Shown: in pieces, positions 1 through 7,717 of the stretch | Layout of the letters: each line of letters opens with the position of its first letter | How positions within the stretch are numbered: the stretch's first letter is position 1 | Source: an uncultured Bacteroidales bacterium | GTDB lineage: Bacteria; Bacteroidota; Bacteroidia; Bacteroidales; UBA932 | Assembly (NCBI GenBank): GCA_947253655.1 | Contig: CAMYAE010000013.1 | Location: forward strand, 1-53,949 | Length of the DNA: 53,949 nt | Direction of reading: 5' to 3' | The notes under the pieces: generated by a model | Database searches by the model: none | Told to the model about the DNA's origin: nothing | What the model saw: the letters and a program-made list of their open reading frames with translations, nothing else | Translations under genes and position numbers: made by a program

Positions 1-60
1 GAGACCCTGCACGCAGACGGTCATGTTTATCAACTTAAATTAATTCCGCCAACGGTTTGA
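1..60 (+). CDS. 3' end of a gene cut by the window edge
   Basis: Frame 1 is open from the first base to a TGA at 58-60 and encodes 19 residues ending in QLKLIPPTV. The composition is protein-like and it lies just upstream of, and in the same direction as, the outer-membrane protein gene. The fragment is too short to assign a family. The open frame could be chance. Confidence 0.35.
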   Translation, partial: ETLHADGHVYQLKLIPPTV

Positions 61-66
61 TTTTAT

Positions 67-80
67 TATCTTTTAAGATA
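67..80 (+). terminator. Small inverted repeat (possible weak terminator)
   Basis: TATCTT and AAGATA form a perfect 6-bp stem around a TT loop, in an A/T-rich gap between the upstream stop codon and the next start. There is no strong U-run and the stem is all A/T except one pair, so termination is only a possibility. Confidence 0.25.
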
Positions 81-101
81 CCATTTATTAAAATTATTTA
101 T

Positions 102-1064
102 ATGAAAAAAATTATCCTACTATTATCGCTGCTTGCTTTTTCCGTCAGCGCTTTTTCTCAAGGGAATATGACTGTCTTTGCTCAAGAAGGCAAGACGGTT
201 TTCACACCTAAGGCCGGAGACTTTGCTTTTGGTCTTACTTTCAATCCCGTTTCATTGTCCAATAAGGGTAAATTCCAACCTTCCATGGGAGAGGATTTCT
301 CCGGAGGGTTCGTGAAAGAAGTGGGAAGTCATCCTCACGAGATGTATATTTTAGCCTTGGATCCTGTGATCGGACTTAGTTTCAGATACCGTGTGGCAGA
401 CAAGTGGTCTATCAAAGGAAAATTCGGACTTACCGGCTCTGAAATCAATCATAAGGAATATGTTCAGGATGATGCTGCTGTGAAAATTGATCCTAAGAGC
501 CTGAATAAGGTGACCGATGTGGTTACAGGCAGTCTCAATGCTTTTAGTTTCGGCCTGGGAATGGAATTCAACAAGCAGGTTAAGTCATTGCAGTTCAACG
601 CCGGCTTCGGCTTGCTTTATGCTATTGCGGGCGGTTCCATGGATTTTACATACGGCAATGCAATAACATCAGAGAATATGGCTCCGTCTACAATGCCTAT
701 GACAAGAAAACCATTAGGACCGGAGGATAAGACTCTTAATGAATACCAGCCTGATGAAGTTGCTGATGTTGCCTGGGCACGTCCTTTGAGGAGATACAAT
801 ACGGGCTATACCAACGGCATAGGTCTTACTCTGGATATGGGTCTCGAATGGTTTTTCTCCGGCAATATGTCTATCGGTGCATCCGTGACCATTACTCCGA
901 TTATGGCATTGTTCCAGCCACAGACCTTTACCAAATTTGAAGGGTGGAGCGGCAGCAGTGCCTCTGTTATGGAATACACAAGACTTGTAAGCCCCGGCAG
1001 TAACGGCTTTATATATGGCACCGACAATTTCGGGCTATGCCTGTCGTTCAGTTATTATCTGTAA
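102..1064 (+). CDS. Predicted outer-membrane beta-barrel protein
   Basis: About 320 residues. I start at the ATG at 102 because it gives a clean Sec signal peptide (MKKIILLLSLLAFSVSAFSQ, likely cleaved after about residue 20); an upstream in-frame ATG at 57 would bury it. The mature part alternates short polar and aromatic or aliphatic stretches such as FAFGLTFNP and FSFGLGMEF. It ends in LCLSFSYYL, an aromatic C-terminus like the insertion signal of outer-membrane barrels. I do not recognise a named family and no substrate can be inferred. It converges on recO, whose stop is 2 bp away, so the two genes share a termination region. Confidence 0.7.
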   Translation: MKKIILLLSLLAFSVSAFSQGNMTVFAQEGKTVFTPKAGDFAFGLTFNPVSLSNKGKFQPSMGEDFSGGFVKEVGSHPHEMYILALDPVIGLSFRYRVADKWSIKGKFGLTGSEINHKEYVQDDAAVKIDPKSLNKVTDVVTGSLNAFSFGLGMEFNKQVKSLQFNAGFGLLYAIAGGSMDFTYGNAITSENMAPSTMPMTRKPLGPEDKTLNEYQPDEVADVAWARPLRRYNTGYTNGIGLTLDMGLEWFFSGNMSIGASVTITPIMALFQPQTFTKFEGWSGSSASVMEYTRLVSPGSNGFIYGTDNFGLCLSFSYYL

Positions 1065-1066
1065 TT

Positions 1067-1714
1067 TCAGTCCTCATATAGAGTCCTAAGGACTTTCAGG
1101 GACTGCACCTTGATTGCAGATTCCGTATGGAATTCGAGGTAGCGCAGCAGATCTTCGCAGATTTTGTTGCGCTCCTCTCCGTTTAGGGGGACGAGCATGG
1201 ATTGTAGGAGATCTTCACTAATCAAGCGCTTAACGGCTTCCGGGTTGTGTTTGCAGAAAGGTGCTACATCTTCGAATGAGGGTCTGAAACCCAATGCCGC
1301 CGCAAGTTCAAGCAGAAAACGTATGTGGAAATTGCTGAACTCGGATTCGATAGCGTCTAACGTCAATATTGTCTTGGCACACCAGTCAAAAAGCCCGTCT
1401 TCATTAGTGCCGTCCTTAATGGCTCTGTATAGGACTTCACTCATAAAAAGGGTCATGGTGTTTTTATAGATATTGTTCCGGATGCCGATCAGAGAAGCTT
1501 TTGCTGTAAAATTCCCGGCTGTCCAGAAAGAGGATTTCGGGTTTTCAACGATATCCGCTTCCAATATATTGAGCGGTAAGAACATGGAATTATTCCTTCC
1601 GGCTCGTGCCATAAAACTTCTTCTCCCGTATTCCTTGCTAAGAGTGTGCAGGGCAATGGAATTTTCACCGAATTTGGTGTGGTTCAGCACAATAATCTCC
1701 GTATTGACAGTCAT
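1067..1714 (-). CDS. recO: DNA repair protein RecO
   Basis: 215 residues, close to the usual RecO length. The N-terminus (TEIIVLNHTKFGENSIALHTLS) matches the RecO OB-fold, which in this family binds single-stranded DNA and helps load RecA through RecF/RecR. The C-terminal half is the helical domain, including FLLELAAALGFRPSF, a typical RecO signature. Bacteroidetes RecO often lacks a well-kept zinc finger, and I see only scattered cysteines here. It follows rdgB by 13 bp on the same strand, so the two are probably co-transcribed from the rdgB promoter near 2460. Confidence 0.88.
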   Translation of the reverse strand: MTVNTEIIVLNHTKFGENSIALHTLSKEYGRRSFMARAGRNNSMFLPLNILEADIVENPKSSFWTAGNFTAKASLIGIRNNIYKNTMTLFMSEVLYRAIKDGTNEDGLFDWCAKTILTLDAIESEFSNFHIRFLLELAAALGFRPSFEDVAPFCKHNPEAVKRLISEDLLQSMLVPLNGEERNKICEDLLRYLEFHTESAIKVQSLKVLRTLYED

Positions 1715-1727
1715 TCTCTCTTTGGAT

Positions 1728-2426
1728 TTATGCTCCTTGCCGGGACTTTATGCTTTTCAGGAATTCTGCCATAGAGCGAAGTGCCTTCCCTCTGTGAGAA
1801 ATCGCATTCTTCTGCTCCTCAGATATTTGAGCGGCCGTAAGCTTTTCGACATTCGGCCTTGCAGGGGCATCCGGGATTATTATGCCGTTTTCTTCAGCCG
1901 GGAGCTCGTCCGGAATGAATACCGAATCATAGCCAAAACCGCCGTCTCCCGCCCTTTCAATGGCTATTTTCCCTTCCATTACCCCCTCGAAGAAATGTTT
2001 TTCCCCGTTCAGAATAAGCGTTATTACGGTTTTGAATACGGCCTTTCTCGTGGCTTTTATTGTGTCGATTCCATATTCACGTGCCATGGAGCACTCATTC
2101 TCCATTAAGGCCATTTCTCTCAATAGTTTCTCTATATTGGCATTGAAGTCTTTATCTTCTCCGCTATATCTTGCACTGTGCACACCGGGAGCTCCGCACA
2201 AAATATCCACTTCCAGTCCGGTGTCATCTGCAAAACAATCGGCGTCCAGTCTGTCATAAATATATTGTGCTTTAATCAATGAGTTGGCTCTCAATGTGTT
2301 GCCTGTTTCGGGGATGTCTTCTGTCAGACCTAAACTTGCGGGGGTAACGAGCTCAAATCCCTCGCCTAAAATTTCAGAAGCTTCACGCAGTTTTCCGCTA
2401 TTGCCCGTTGAAAAAATGATTTTCAT
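1728..2426 (-). CDS. rdgB: Non-canonical purine NTP pyrophosphatase (RdgB/HAM1 family)
   Basis: 232 residues. It opens with IIFSTGNSGKLREASEIL, the HAM1/RdgB nucleotide-binding start, followed by FADDTGLEVDILCGAPGVHS, the family's catalytic/metal-binding block. GFGYDSVFIP and SHRGKAL near the C-terminus are further family hallmarks. The enzyme hydrolyses dITP, dXTP and ITP to monophosphates and so keeps deaminated purines out of DNA. A loop around residues 100-125 (ECSMAREYGIDTIKATRKAVF) fits the slightly long form seen in Bacteroidetes. It is first in a two-gene unit with recO; both serve genome integrity. Confidence 0.93.
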   Translation of the reverse strand: MKIIFSTGNSGKLREASEILGEGFELVTPASLGLTEDIPETGNTLRANSLIKAQYIYDRLDADCFADDTGLEVDILCGAPGVHSARYSGEDKDFNANIEKLLREMALMENECSMAREYGIDTIKATRKAVFKTVITLILNGEKHFFEGVMEGKIAIERAGDGGFGYDSVFIPDELPAEENGIIIPDAPARPNVEKLTAAQISEEQKNAISHRGKALRSMAEFLKSIKSRQGA

Positions 2427-2458
2427 ATACTGCTTTTTTACCTTAATAATTATCGCTG

Positions 2459-2466
2459 CAAAGGTA
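2459..2466 (-). promoter_or_regulatory. Candidate -7 box for rdgB-recO
   Basis: Read on the minus strand this is TACCTTTG, an exact match to the Bacteroidetes TAnnTTTG box, about 33 bp upstream of the rdgB ATG. No exact TTTG lies at -33. It is divergent with the S41 protease promoter at 2497. Confidence 0.55.
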
Positions 2467-2496
2467 TCAAAAGTCTGTGAATAAGCAATAATTTCC

Positions 2497-2504
2497 TAAC
2501 TTTG
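2497..2504 (+). promoter_or_regulatory. Candidate -7 box for the S41 protease gene
   Basis: TAACTTTG matches TAnnTTTG, with a TCTG 19 bp upstream in the -33 position. The predicted transcript would carry a leader of roughly 140 nt before the chosen ATG at 2651. That leader contains a short GCCC-TAT-GGGC stem and two AAGGCCC direct repeats. Confidence 0.5.
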
Positions 2505-2650
2505 TCTGTTGGCACAGCTATTGATGTCAATTCTACATTCGCTCTTGCATAGCCCTATGGGCAAAAGGCCCTCCTGATAACACTGGAAGGCCCGAAACGA
2601 AAATGAAGCAAATATCTGATAATATCAGAAAAAATAGAAATTTATATAAT

Positions 2651-4282
2651 ATGAAATTTAGACATATACTCTCATTAGTTCTGTCGATATTGCTGTCAGG
2701 CAGCATATTCGGGCAATCTAAAAACTTCCGCCTCGGACAATGGGTGGAAATCAACAACGCCATAATTAAAGAGCTTGACCGCTCATACGTCGATTCGCTC
2801 CCGCTCGGAAGAATAGAGAGAAAGGCAATCAACGCCATGCTGGAAAGCCTTGATCCATATACGGTTTATATCCCGGAAGAAGAGAAGGAAGACCTCCAGA
2901 TGATGATAAACAAGACCTACGGCGGGATCGGGGCCATAATTTTCAAGCCCGAAAAAGACGGTTATGTGTTTATTAATGAGCCTTATTTGAATTCGCCTGC
3001 TGTGCGTGGAGGGCTTCATAGCGGGGACCGCATAGTAGAGATAGACGGAGTGCCGACAAAAGGATTGGAGACCAAGGAATGCAGCGACAGGATGAAAGGG
3101 AAGCCCGGCACGATAGTCAAATTCAAAGTGCTGAAAGTACACACAGGAGAAGAGAAGGAGATTTCCATTAAAAGGGAAAGGATACATTTCCCGGATGTGG
3201 AATATGCCGGAATGCTGGATGACACAACAGGTTACATCCTTCAGACGGGATTTACGGAGAATGTGTCCGGGGACATCAGAGCCGCATACAACAAGTTGAA
3301 ACCCAGGGGGATGAAGCGACTTTTCCTCGATTTGCGAGGCAACGGAGGCGGGCTGATGCACGAGGCTATCAACATTGTGTCGTTATTTGTGCCTAAAGGC
3401 TCTCTTGTCGTCTCACAGAAAGGCAGAAAGGATGCTGAGAAAAAGGAGTACCGCACTGTGATTGAGCCGATTGACACTGAAATTCCATTGTTTGTGCTGG
3501 TTGACGGAGGCTCCGCATCCTCATCTGAAATAGTGGCCGGAGCTTTGCAGGACTTGGACAGGGCAACAATCATCGGCAAAAGGACTTATGGCAAAGGACT
3601 TGTCCAAAGCATTGTCCCTCTCCCGTACAACGGACAGATGAAAGTGACTTCCGCCAAGTATTACACTCCAAGCGGGCGTTGCGTTCAGGCCATTGATTAT
3701 GAAAATCGTAATGAAGACGGGAGTGTCGGCTACATCGCCGATTCCTTGACAAAGGAATTCAAAACGCTTCACGGTAGGACGGTACGCGACGGAGGGGGTA
3801 TAACTCCTGACATAGAGATAGATGCCCCGCAATACAGCAGGCTCGTCTATTCGCTTGTGCTTAACGGTATTATAGAACAGTATGCCCTCGATTTCGTCTC
3901 ACGGCACGAGAGCATTCCGGCCATTGACGATTTCCATTTCGAAGATTTCGAGGATTTTGTGAACTTTGCCAAAGACAAGAAGTTCGACTACCGTTCAAGT
4001 GCAAAGGCTTTGTATGACCAGATGAAGGCCGAATTGAAGAAAGACGGTCTCGAGGACAGGCTCGAAAATCAGCTTGCGGAAATAGACAAGGTGATAATGA
4101 TTGAGAAAGAGGACTTTCTCCGTATAAAAAAAGACGAAATTCTGCCGTGGATCGAGGAGGAAATAGCTGTCCGCTATTATTATCAGGAGGCAGGAGTGAA
4201 AGTCCGTCTGCGCTATGACGAGCAGCTCAAAAAGGCTCTGCAAGCAAAGTCTGCCGTGTATTCAAATATGCCGGTTGCTTAG
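2651..4282 (+). CDS. S41 family C-terminal processing peptidase with PDZ domain
   Basis: 543 residues from the ATG at 2651, chosen because it begins a signal peptide (MKFRHILSLVLSILLSGSIFGQ); an in-frame ATG at 2603 would add 16 polar residues. A PDZ domain lies at about residues 85-165 (YGGIGAIIFKP, GGLHSGDRIVEIDGV). The S41 catalytic domain follows. By alignment with the Ser-x24-Lys spacing of CtpB and Prc, the dyad is Ser290 in GGSASSSEI and Lys315 in RTYGKGLVQ. A C-terminal helical region of about 150 residues is usual in Bacteroidetes members. It is probably periplasmic and trims or degrades envelope proteins. It stands alone between divergent rdgB and convergent U32 genes. Confidence 0.9.
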   Translation: MKFRHILSLVLSILLSGSIFGQSKNFRLGQWVEINNAIIKELDRSYVDSLPLGRIERKAINAMLESLDPYTVYIPEEEKEDLQMMINKTYGGIGAIIFKPEKDGYVFINEPYLNSPAVRGGLHSGDRIVEIDGVPTKGLETKECSDRMKGKPGTIVKFKVLKVHTGEEKEISIKRERIHFPDVEYAGMLDDTTGYILQTGFTENVSGDIRAAYNKLKPRGMKRLFLDLRGNGGGLMHEAINIVSLFVPKGSLVVSQKGRKDAEKKEYRTVIEPIDTEIPLFVLVDGGSASSSEIVAGALQDLDRATIIGKRTYGKGLVQSIVPLPYNGQMKVTSAKYYTPSGRCVQAIDYENRNEDGSVGYIADSLTKEFKTLHGRTVRDGGGITPDIEIDAPQYSRLVYSLVLNGIIEQYALDFVSRHESIPAIDDFHFEDFEDFVNFAKDKKFDYRSSAKALYDQMKAELKKDGLEDRLENQLAEIDKVIMIEKEDFLRIKKDEILPWIEEEIAVRYYYQEAGVKVRLRYDEQLKKALQAKSAVYSNMPVA

Positions 4283-4310
4283 CACAAACGGCAGGAACGC
4301 TCCCTGTCAC

Positions 4311-5582
4311 TCATTTTTTCCAGAGATACACCTTATCTCCTCTGCGCAGTCTTCCCAAAGACGGGTCAACGGCTACGGAGCACCGTACTCCTTTCTCCGC
4401 CGTCTCTGCGGGCTTCAGGTCCACCCTCATATCCTCCACCTTGAATTCGACGACGCCCGTAGTGCTGCCGATGACGATAACTTCGTCTCCGATGTGTAAA
4501 GGTGCGGATTGTATTGCAAGTTCTGCGACATTGATTTTGTCAAACCAATTTGTGACCTTTGCCGAATATACCTTCTTTCTTGTGGCTGAACTGCCGTAGA
4601 TCTTACTCCATTCCCCCAACTTCGCTCCTTGATAGTAGCCGTCCCAGAAGCCTCTGTTGAATACTTCTGCAAGCTGCCCTTTCAGCTGTGCCGCCATTTC
4701 CGGGCTATATGTACCGTCGCACACTGCATCTGCCGCCTTTCTGTAGCACGCTGCACATCTTTTCACATATTCCGCCGACCTCGCCCTGCCTTCTATTTTG
4801 AAAACCTTGACTCCGGCATCTATGATTTTGTCCATAAACTCTATGGTACACAAATCTTTAGGCGACATTATATATTTGTTGTCTATATTCAGCTTGTTGC
4901 CGGTTTCTATATCCGTCACCTCATATCCCCTCCTGCAAAGCTGGTAGCAGGCCCCTCTGTTGGCAGAGGCCCCGTATGTGTTGAGGCTCAGATAGCATTT
5001 GCCCGAAACGGCCATGCAAAGGGCTCCGTGTGCGAACATTTCTATCCTGACCGGCTTACCCGACGGCCCGCAGATATTTTCTGAAATTATACTATTATGT
5101 ATCTCTTTGACCTGATGCAGATTTAGCTCTCTCGCAAGTACAATCACATCGGCGAACTGTGCATAGAATCTGAGGGCCTCGATATTGGATATGTTCAGTT
5201 GTGTGGATATATGCACTTCCAGACCGATTTGACGGCAATAAGATATAGCCGCCATATCGGAAGCAATTATAGCCGACACGCCTGCTTCTTTCGCTGCATC
5301 CAAGGCCTTCCTCATCGGCTCAAGGTCTTCTTGGTATAGGACTATATTAAGCGTAAGATAGGTTTTTATCCCGTTTGCATTGCATATCGAGACAACCTCT
5401 TTCAGATCTTCCGGTTGAAAGTTGTTGGCGGAATGCGAACGCATATTCAGATCCCCAACTCCAAAATATACGGAATCGGCACCTCCTTGAATTGCTGCCT
5501 GCAGACATTCAAAATTGCCGGCTGGAGCCATTATTTCCAATTCTTCCGGTTTCATCTCAAATCTATTTTGTCCTTCCGACAA
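4311..5582 (-). CDS. U32 peptidase-family protein (TrhP/RlhA-like, probable RNA hydroxylation)
   Basis: 423 residues. The start ELEIMAPAGNFECLQAAIQG and YFGVGDLNMRSHSANNF are typical of the U32 family. The block HGALCMAVSGKCYLSLNT followed by NRGACYQLCRRGY carries the conserved cysteines that bind an iron-sulfur cluster in this family. Members once called collagenases are now linked to prephenate-dependent hydroxylation of tRNA (TrhP) or 23S rRNA (RlhA). The C-terminal domain (about residues 335-423) is a small beta domain. Which RNA is the target cannot be read from sequence. The start overlaps the end of the upstream polyprenyl synthase gene by 20 bp, so the two are co-transcribed and perhaps translationally coupled. 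Confidence 0.87.
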   Translation of the reverse strand: MSEGQNRFEMKPEELEIMAPAGNFECLQAAIQGGADSVYFGVGDLNMRSHSANNFQPEDLKEVVSICNANGIKTYLTLNIVLYQEDLEPMRKALDAAKEAGVSAIIASDMAAISYCRQIGLEVHISTQLNISNIEALRFYAQFADVIVLARELNLHQVKEIHNSIISENICGPSGKPVRIEMFAHGALCMAVSGKCYLSLNTYGASANRGACYQLCRRGYEVTDIETGNKLNIDNKYIMSPKDLCTIEFMDKIIDAGVKVFKIEGRARSAEYVKRCAACYRKAADAVCDGTYSPEMAAQLKGQLAEVFNRGFWDGYYQGAKLGEWSKIYGSSATRKKVYSAKVTNWFDKINVAELAIQSAPLHIGDEVIVIGSTTGVVEFKVEDMRVDLKPAETAEKGVRCSVAVDPSLGRLRRGDKVYLWKK

Positions 5583-6594
5583 GTTTCTCTGAAAAACGCC
5601 TCAATATTTCCAATTTTACTCCTTTGCATGCCTTTGCAGCATACCCCATAGCCTTTTCATTCAGGCGGAGGATTTCATATTTGGCGTCTTCGTTAATTCC
5701 GAGAGCGGTGTATATCCTTTTTACCCTGTCAATTTTACGTGCTTTCTCTTCGTCAGTGGCCGATTTTGCTGAAAGAGCACTTATCAAAGCCGAATGCGAG
5801 CAATCCACTCCTTTTGATCTGAATATTTCAGATGCTCCGTCGGCTGTCATGGCCGTTGATTTCTCCAAAGCCCTTGTTGTCAGCCAGGATTTCTTACGGT
5901 TTATAATGTCCCCTCCAATAGGCTTCCCGAACACTTTTTCATCGCCGTAGGCGTCCAGATAATCATCAGCAACCTGGAAGGCGAGACCTAAATAGTAACC
6001 GTACCAATACAGATTTTCGCATTCCTCCTCCGGAGCGCCGGCTATAATCGCTCCCAATTTCGCCGCACAGGCTATAAGCACTCCGGTTTTCAGGCCAATC
6101 ATATTGATATAGTCTTTCATCGGCACTTCTTCCAGCCTTTCGAAATTCATATCCAGCTGCTGGCCTTCGCAGACCTCTGCTGCCGTCTTATTGAATAGCG
6201 CCAGCACGTTTCCGAGAATGTCAGCAGGGGCATAACACATTCTGCGATAGCTGTCTATACACATAACATCTCCTGAAAGTATGGCAGTGTCCTCGCTCCA
6301 TTTTTTCCATACGGCAGGCATGCCTCTGCGGACCGGCGACTTGTCCATGATGTCATCGTGGATAAGGGTGAAGCTGTGGAAAACTTCTATTGCGGCAGCA
6401 GGCTGTAGGATTGTATCGTCAAAATCGTCCTTGTACATGGAGTAGGTAGTAAGGCATAGCTTCGGCCTGAGCCTTTTGCCGCCTATGGCTATCATATATT
6501 TCAACGGCTCATATAGCCCGGCCGGTTCGTCATTGAACTTTATATTCTCAAAAAGCCCGTCTAATGCGGCTCCGATTTGTGCTTCCGTTATCAT
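5563..6594 (-). CDS. Polyprenyl diphosphate synthase (isoprenyl chain elongation)
   Basis: 343 residues. Both Asp-rich motifs are present: HDDIMDKSPVRRGMPA (first) and DDYLDAYGDEKVFGKPIGGD (second), plus GGKRLRP near the start. These bind the Mg-diphosphate of the allylic and homoallylic substrates. The first motif is the short DDxxD form, not the longer form of E. coli-type farnesyl synthases. A Phe sits five residues before it, which in related enzymes limits product size; a C15-C20 product is a reasonable but unproven guess. It heads a unit with the U32 gene downstream (20-bp overlap) and has a good minus-strand promoter at 6666-6697. Confidence 0.9.
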   Translation of the reverse strand: MITEAQIGAALDGLFENIKFNDEPAGLYEPLKYMIAIGGKRLRPKLCLTTYSMYKDDFDDTILQPAAAIEVFHSFTLIHDDIMDKSPVRRGMPAVWKKWSEDTAILSGDVMCIDSYRRMCYAPADILGNVLALFNKTAAEVCEGQQLDMNFERLEEVPMKDYINMIGLKTGVLIACAAKLGAIIAGAPEEECENLYWYGYYLGLAFQVADDYLDAYGDEKVFGKPIGGDIINRKKSWLTTRALEKSTAMTADGASEIFRSKGVDCSHSALISALSAKSATDEEKARKIDRVKRIYTALGINEDAKYEILRLNEKAMGYAAKACKGVKLEILRRFSEKLVGRTK

Positions 6595-6665
6595 ATATCC
6601 AATTCAAATTTACATGTAATTTTTGCAAGGCCTTGCCGAATATACGGTCTGAAAGGCTTTAATAA

Positions 6666-6697
6666 CAAAAGTAATCATTTTGCATCGTCATAGCAAA
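6666..6697 (-). promoter_or_regulatory. Promoter for the polyprenyl synthase-U32 unit
   Basis: On the minus strand, TTTG (6694-6697) is followed after exactly 20 bp by TACTTTTG (6666-6673), a full match to the two-box Bacteroidetes promoter. The start codon is at 6594, giving a leader of about 65 nt. Confidence 0.7.
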
Positions 6698-6709
6698 CGG
6701 AAAAATGAT

Positions 6710-6717
6710 TAATTTTG
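6710..6717 (+). promoter_or_regulatory. Candidate -7 box for rsgA-MATE
   Basis: TAATTTTG matches TAnnTTTG, 24 bp before the rsgA ATG. No TTTG occurs at the expected -33 spacing (the nearest is 27 bp upstream), so support comes from one box only. Confidence 0.45.
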
Positions 6718-6741
6718 CATTCAGAATAGATAGGTGAATAT

Positions 6742-7707
6742 ATGAAAATAAGCGGAGAGGCAACAGTCGTGAAGAATGCCGGCAGTCATTATATGCTGTC
6801 TGCCTTGCCTCTGTGGCAGCCATTCCCGGCAGTGCTCAAAGGCAAGATCCGGCTGAAAAGCAGTGGCGCCACCAATCCCGTCGCTGTAGGCGATAAAGTG
6901 CTGTACGAGGCGGAAGTGCAGGAGGGTCAAGGTACTGAGGCTATAGACATGAAGCATCCGGCTATGGTTTCGCAGGTGCTTGACCGCCGCAACTACCTTA
7001 TAAGGAAGTCCACCAACCTTTCCAGACAATCCCATATCATAGCAGCCAACATAGATATGGCCTATCTTATTGTCTCTCTGTATTTTCCTTCAGTCCAGCT
7101 GCCATTCTTGGACAGGCTTCTTGTCACCTGCGAGATCTATGGCATTCCGGCAACGATAATACTTAACAAGGTGGATTTGTACAGGAATGAAGTTCCCGAA
7201 GCTATTTCAGACTTCCATGGAATTTATTGCAAGGCCGGATATCGCATTATCGAGACTTCCGTCAAGACCGGTGAGGGAATAGATGAACTTCGAGCCTCCT
7301 GTAAAGGCAAGGTCTGCCTTTTTTCCGGAGAATCCGGTGTCGGGAAATCCTCATTGATAAAAGCCTTGGATCCCTCTCTTGACCCTAAGGTCGGTAAAAT
7401 ATCCATCACCCATCTCCAAGGGCGGCACACCACCTCGCTATACGAAATGTACAGAATTTTTTCCGGAGGATATATTATTGACACTCCTGGACTTAGGGGC
7501 TTCGGACTCGTAGACGTAGAGAAGGAGGAGATTGCACTTTATTTCCCGGAAATGCTGAAAGCTGCCGAGCATTGCCGTTTTGCCCCATGCACCCATACCC
7601 ATGAACCGGGATGTGCTGTGAAACAAGCCGTGGAAGACGGCCTGATAAGCACCGAACGCTACAATTCCTATCTCGGAATGTTGGAAGAAGATACAAAATT
7701 CAGATAG
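6742..7707 (+). CDS. rsgA: Ribosome small-subunit maturation GTPase RsgA
   Basis: 321 residues with the circularly permuted GTPase order that defines this family: NKVD (142-145, G4) comes before GESGVGKS (196-203, G1), then DTPG (247-250, G3). An N-terminal OB-fold precedes it (about residues 1-90) and a C-terminal zinc-binding domain follows, with CRFAPCTHTHEPGC supplying the Cys and His ligands. RsgA binds the 30S subunit late in assembly and hydrolyses GTP to release maturation factors. The stop codon overlaps the Shine-Dalgarno site of the MATE gene 10 bp downstream, so the two form a unit although their functions look unrelated. Confidence 0.95.
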   Translation: MKISGEATVVKNAGSHYMLSALPLWQPFPAVLKGKIRLKSSGATNPVAVGDKVLYEAEVQEGQGTEAIDMKHPAMVSQVLDRRNYLIRKSTNLSRQSHIIAANIDMAYLIVSLYFPSVQLPFLDRLLVTCEIYGIPATIILNKVDLYRNEVPEAISDFHGIYCKAGYRIIETSVKTGEGIDELRASCKGKVCLFSGESGVGKSSLIKALDPSLDPKVGKISITHLQGRHTTSLYEMYRIFSGGYIIDTPGLRGFGLVDVEKEEIALYFPEMLKAAEHCRFAPCTHTHEPGCAVKQAVEDGLISTERYNSYLGMLEEDTKFR

Positions 7708-7711
7708 GAGG
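7706..7711 (+). promoter_or_regulatory. Shine-Dalgarno site that fixes a TTG start
   Basis: AGGAGG lies 6 bp before the TTG at 7718 and overlaps the rsgA stop. No ATG occurs before residue 40 of the MATE frame, so this site decides the start. Strong Shine-Dalgarno sites are uncommon in this phylum. Confidence 0.7.
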
Positions 7712-7717
7712 ACGGAT

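Noticed and set aside
1473..2108. Long open frame on the plus strand opposite recO and rdgB
   Set aside because: It crosses two well-supported minus-strand genes and their gap, and its translation has no domain-like pattern. It is a shadow frame.
2545..2600. Riboswitch or leader structure before the S41 protease
   Set aside because: GCCC-TAT-GGGC and the repeated AAGGCCC are short, and I could not match them to any known RNA family.
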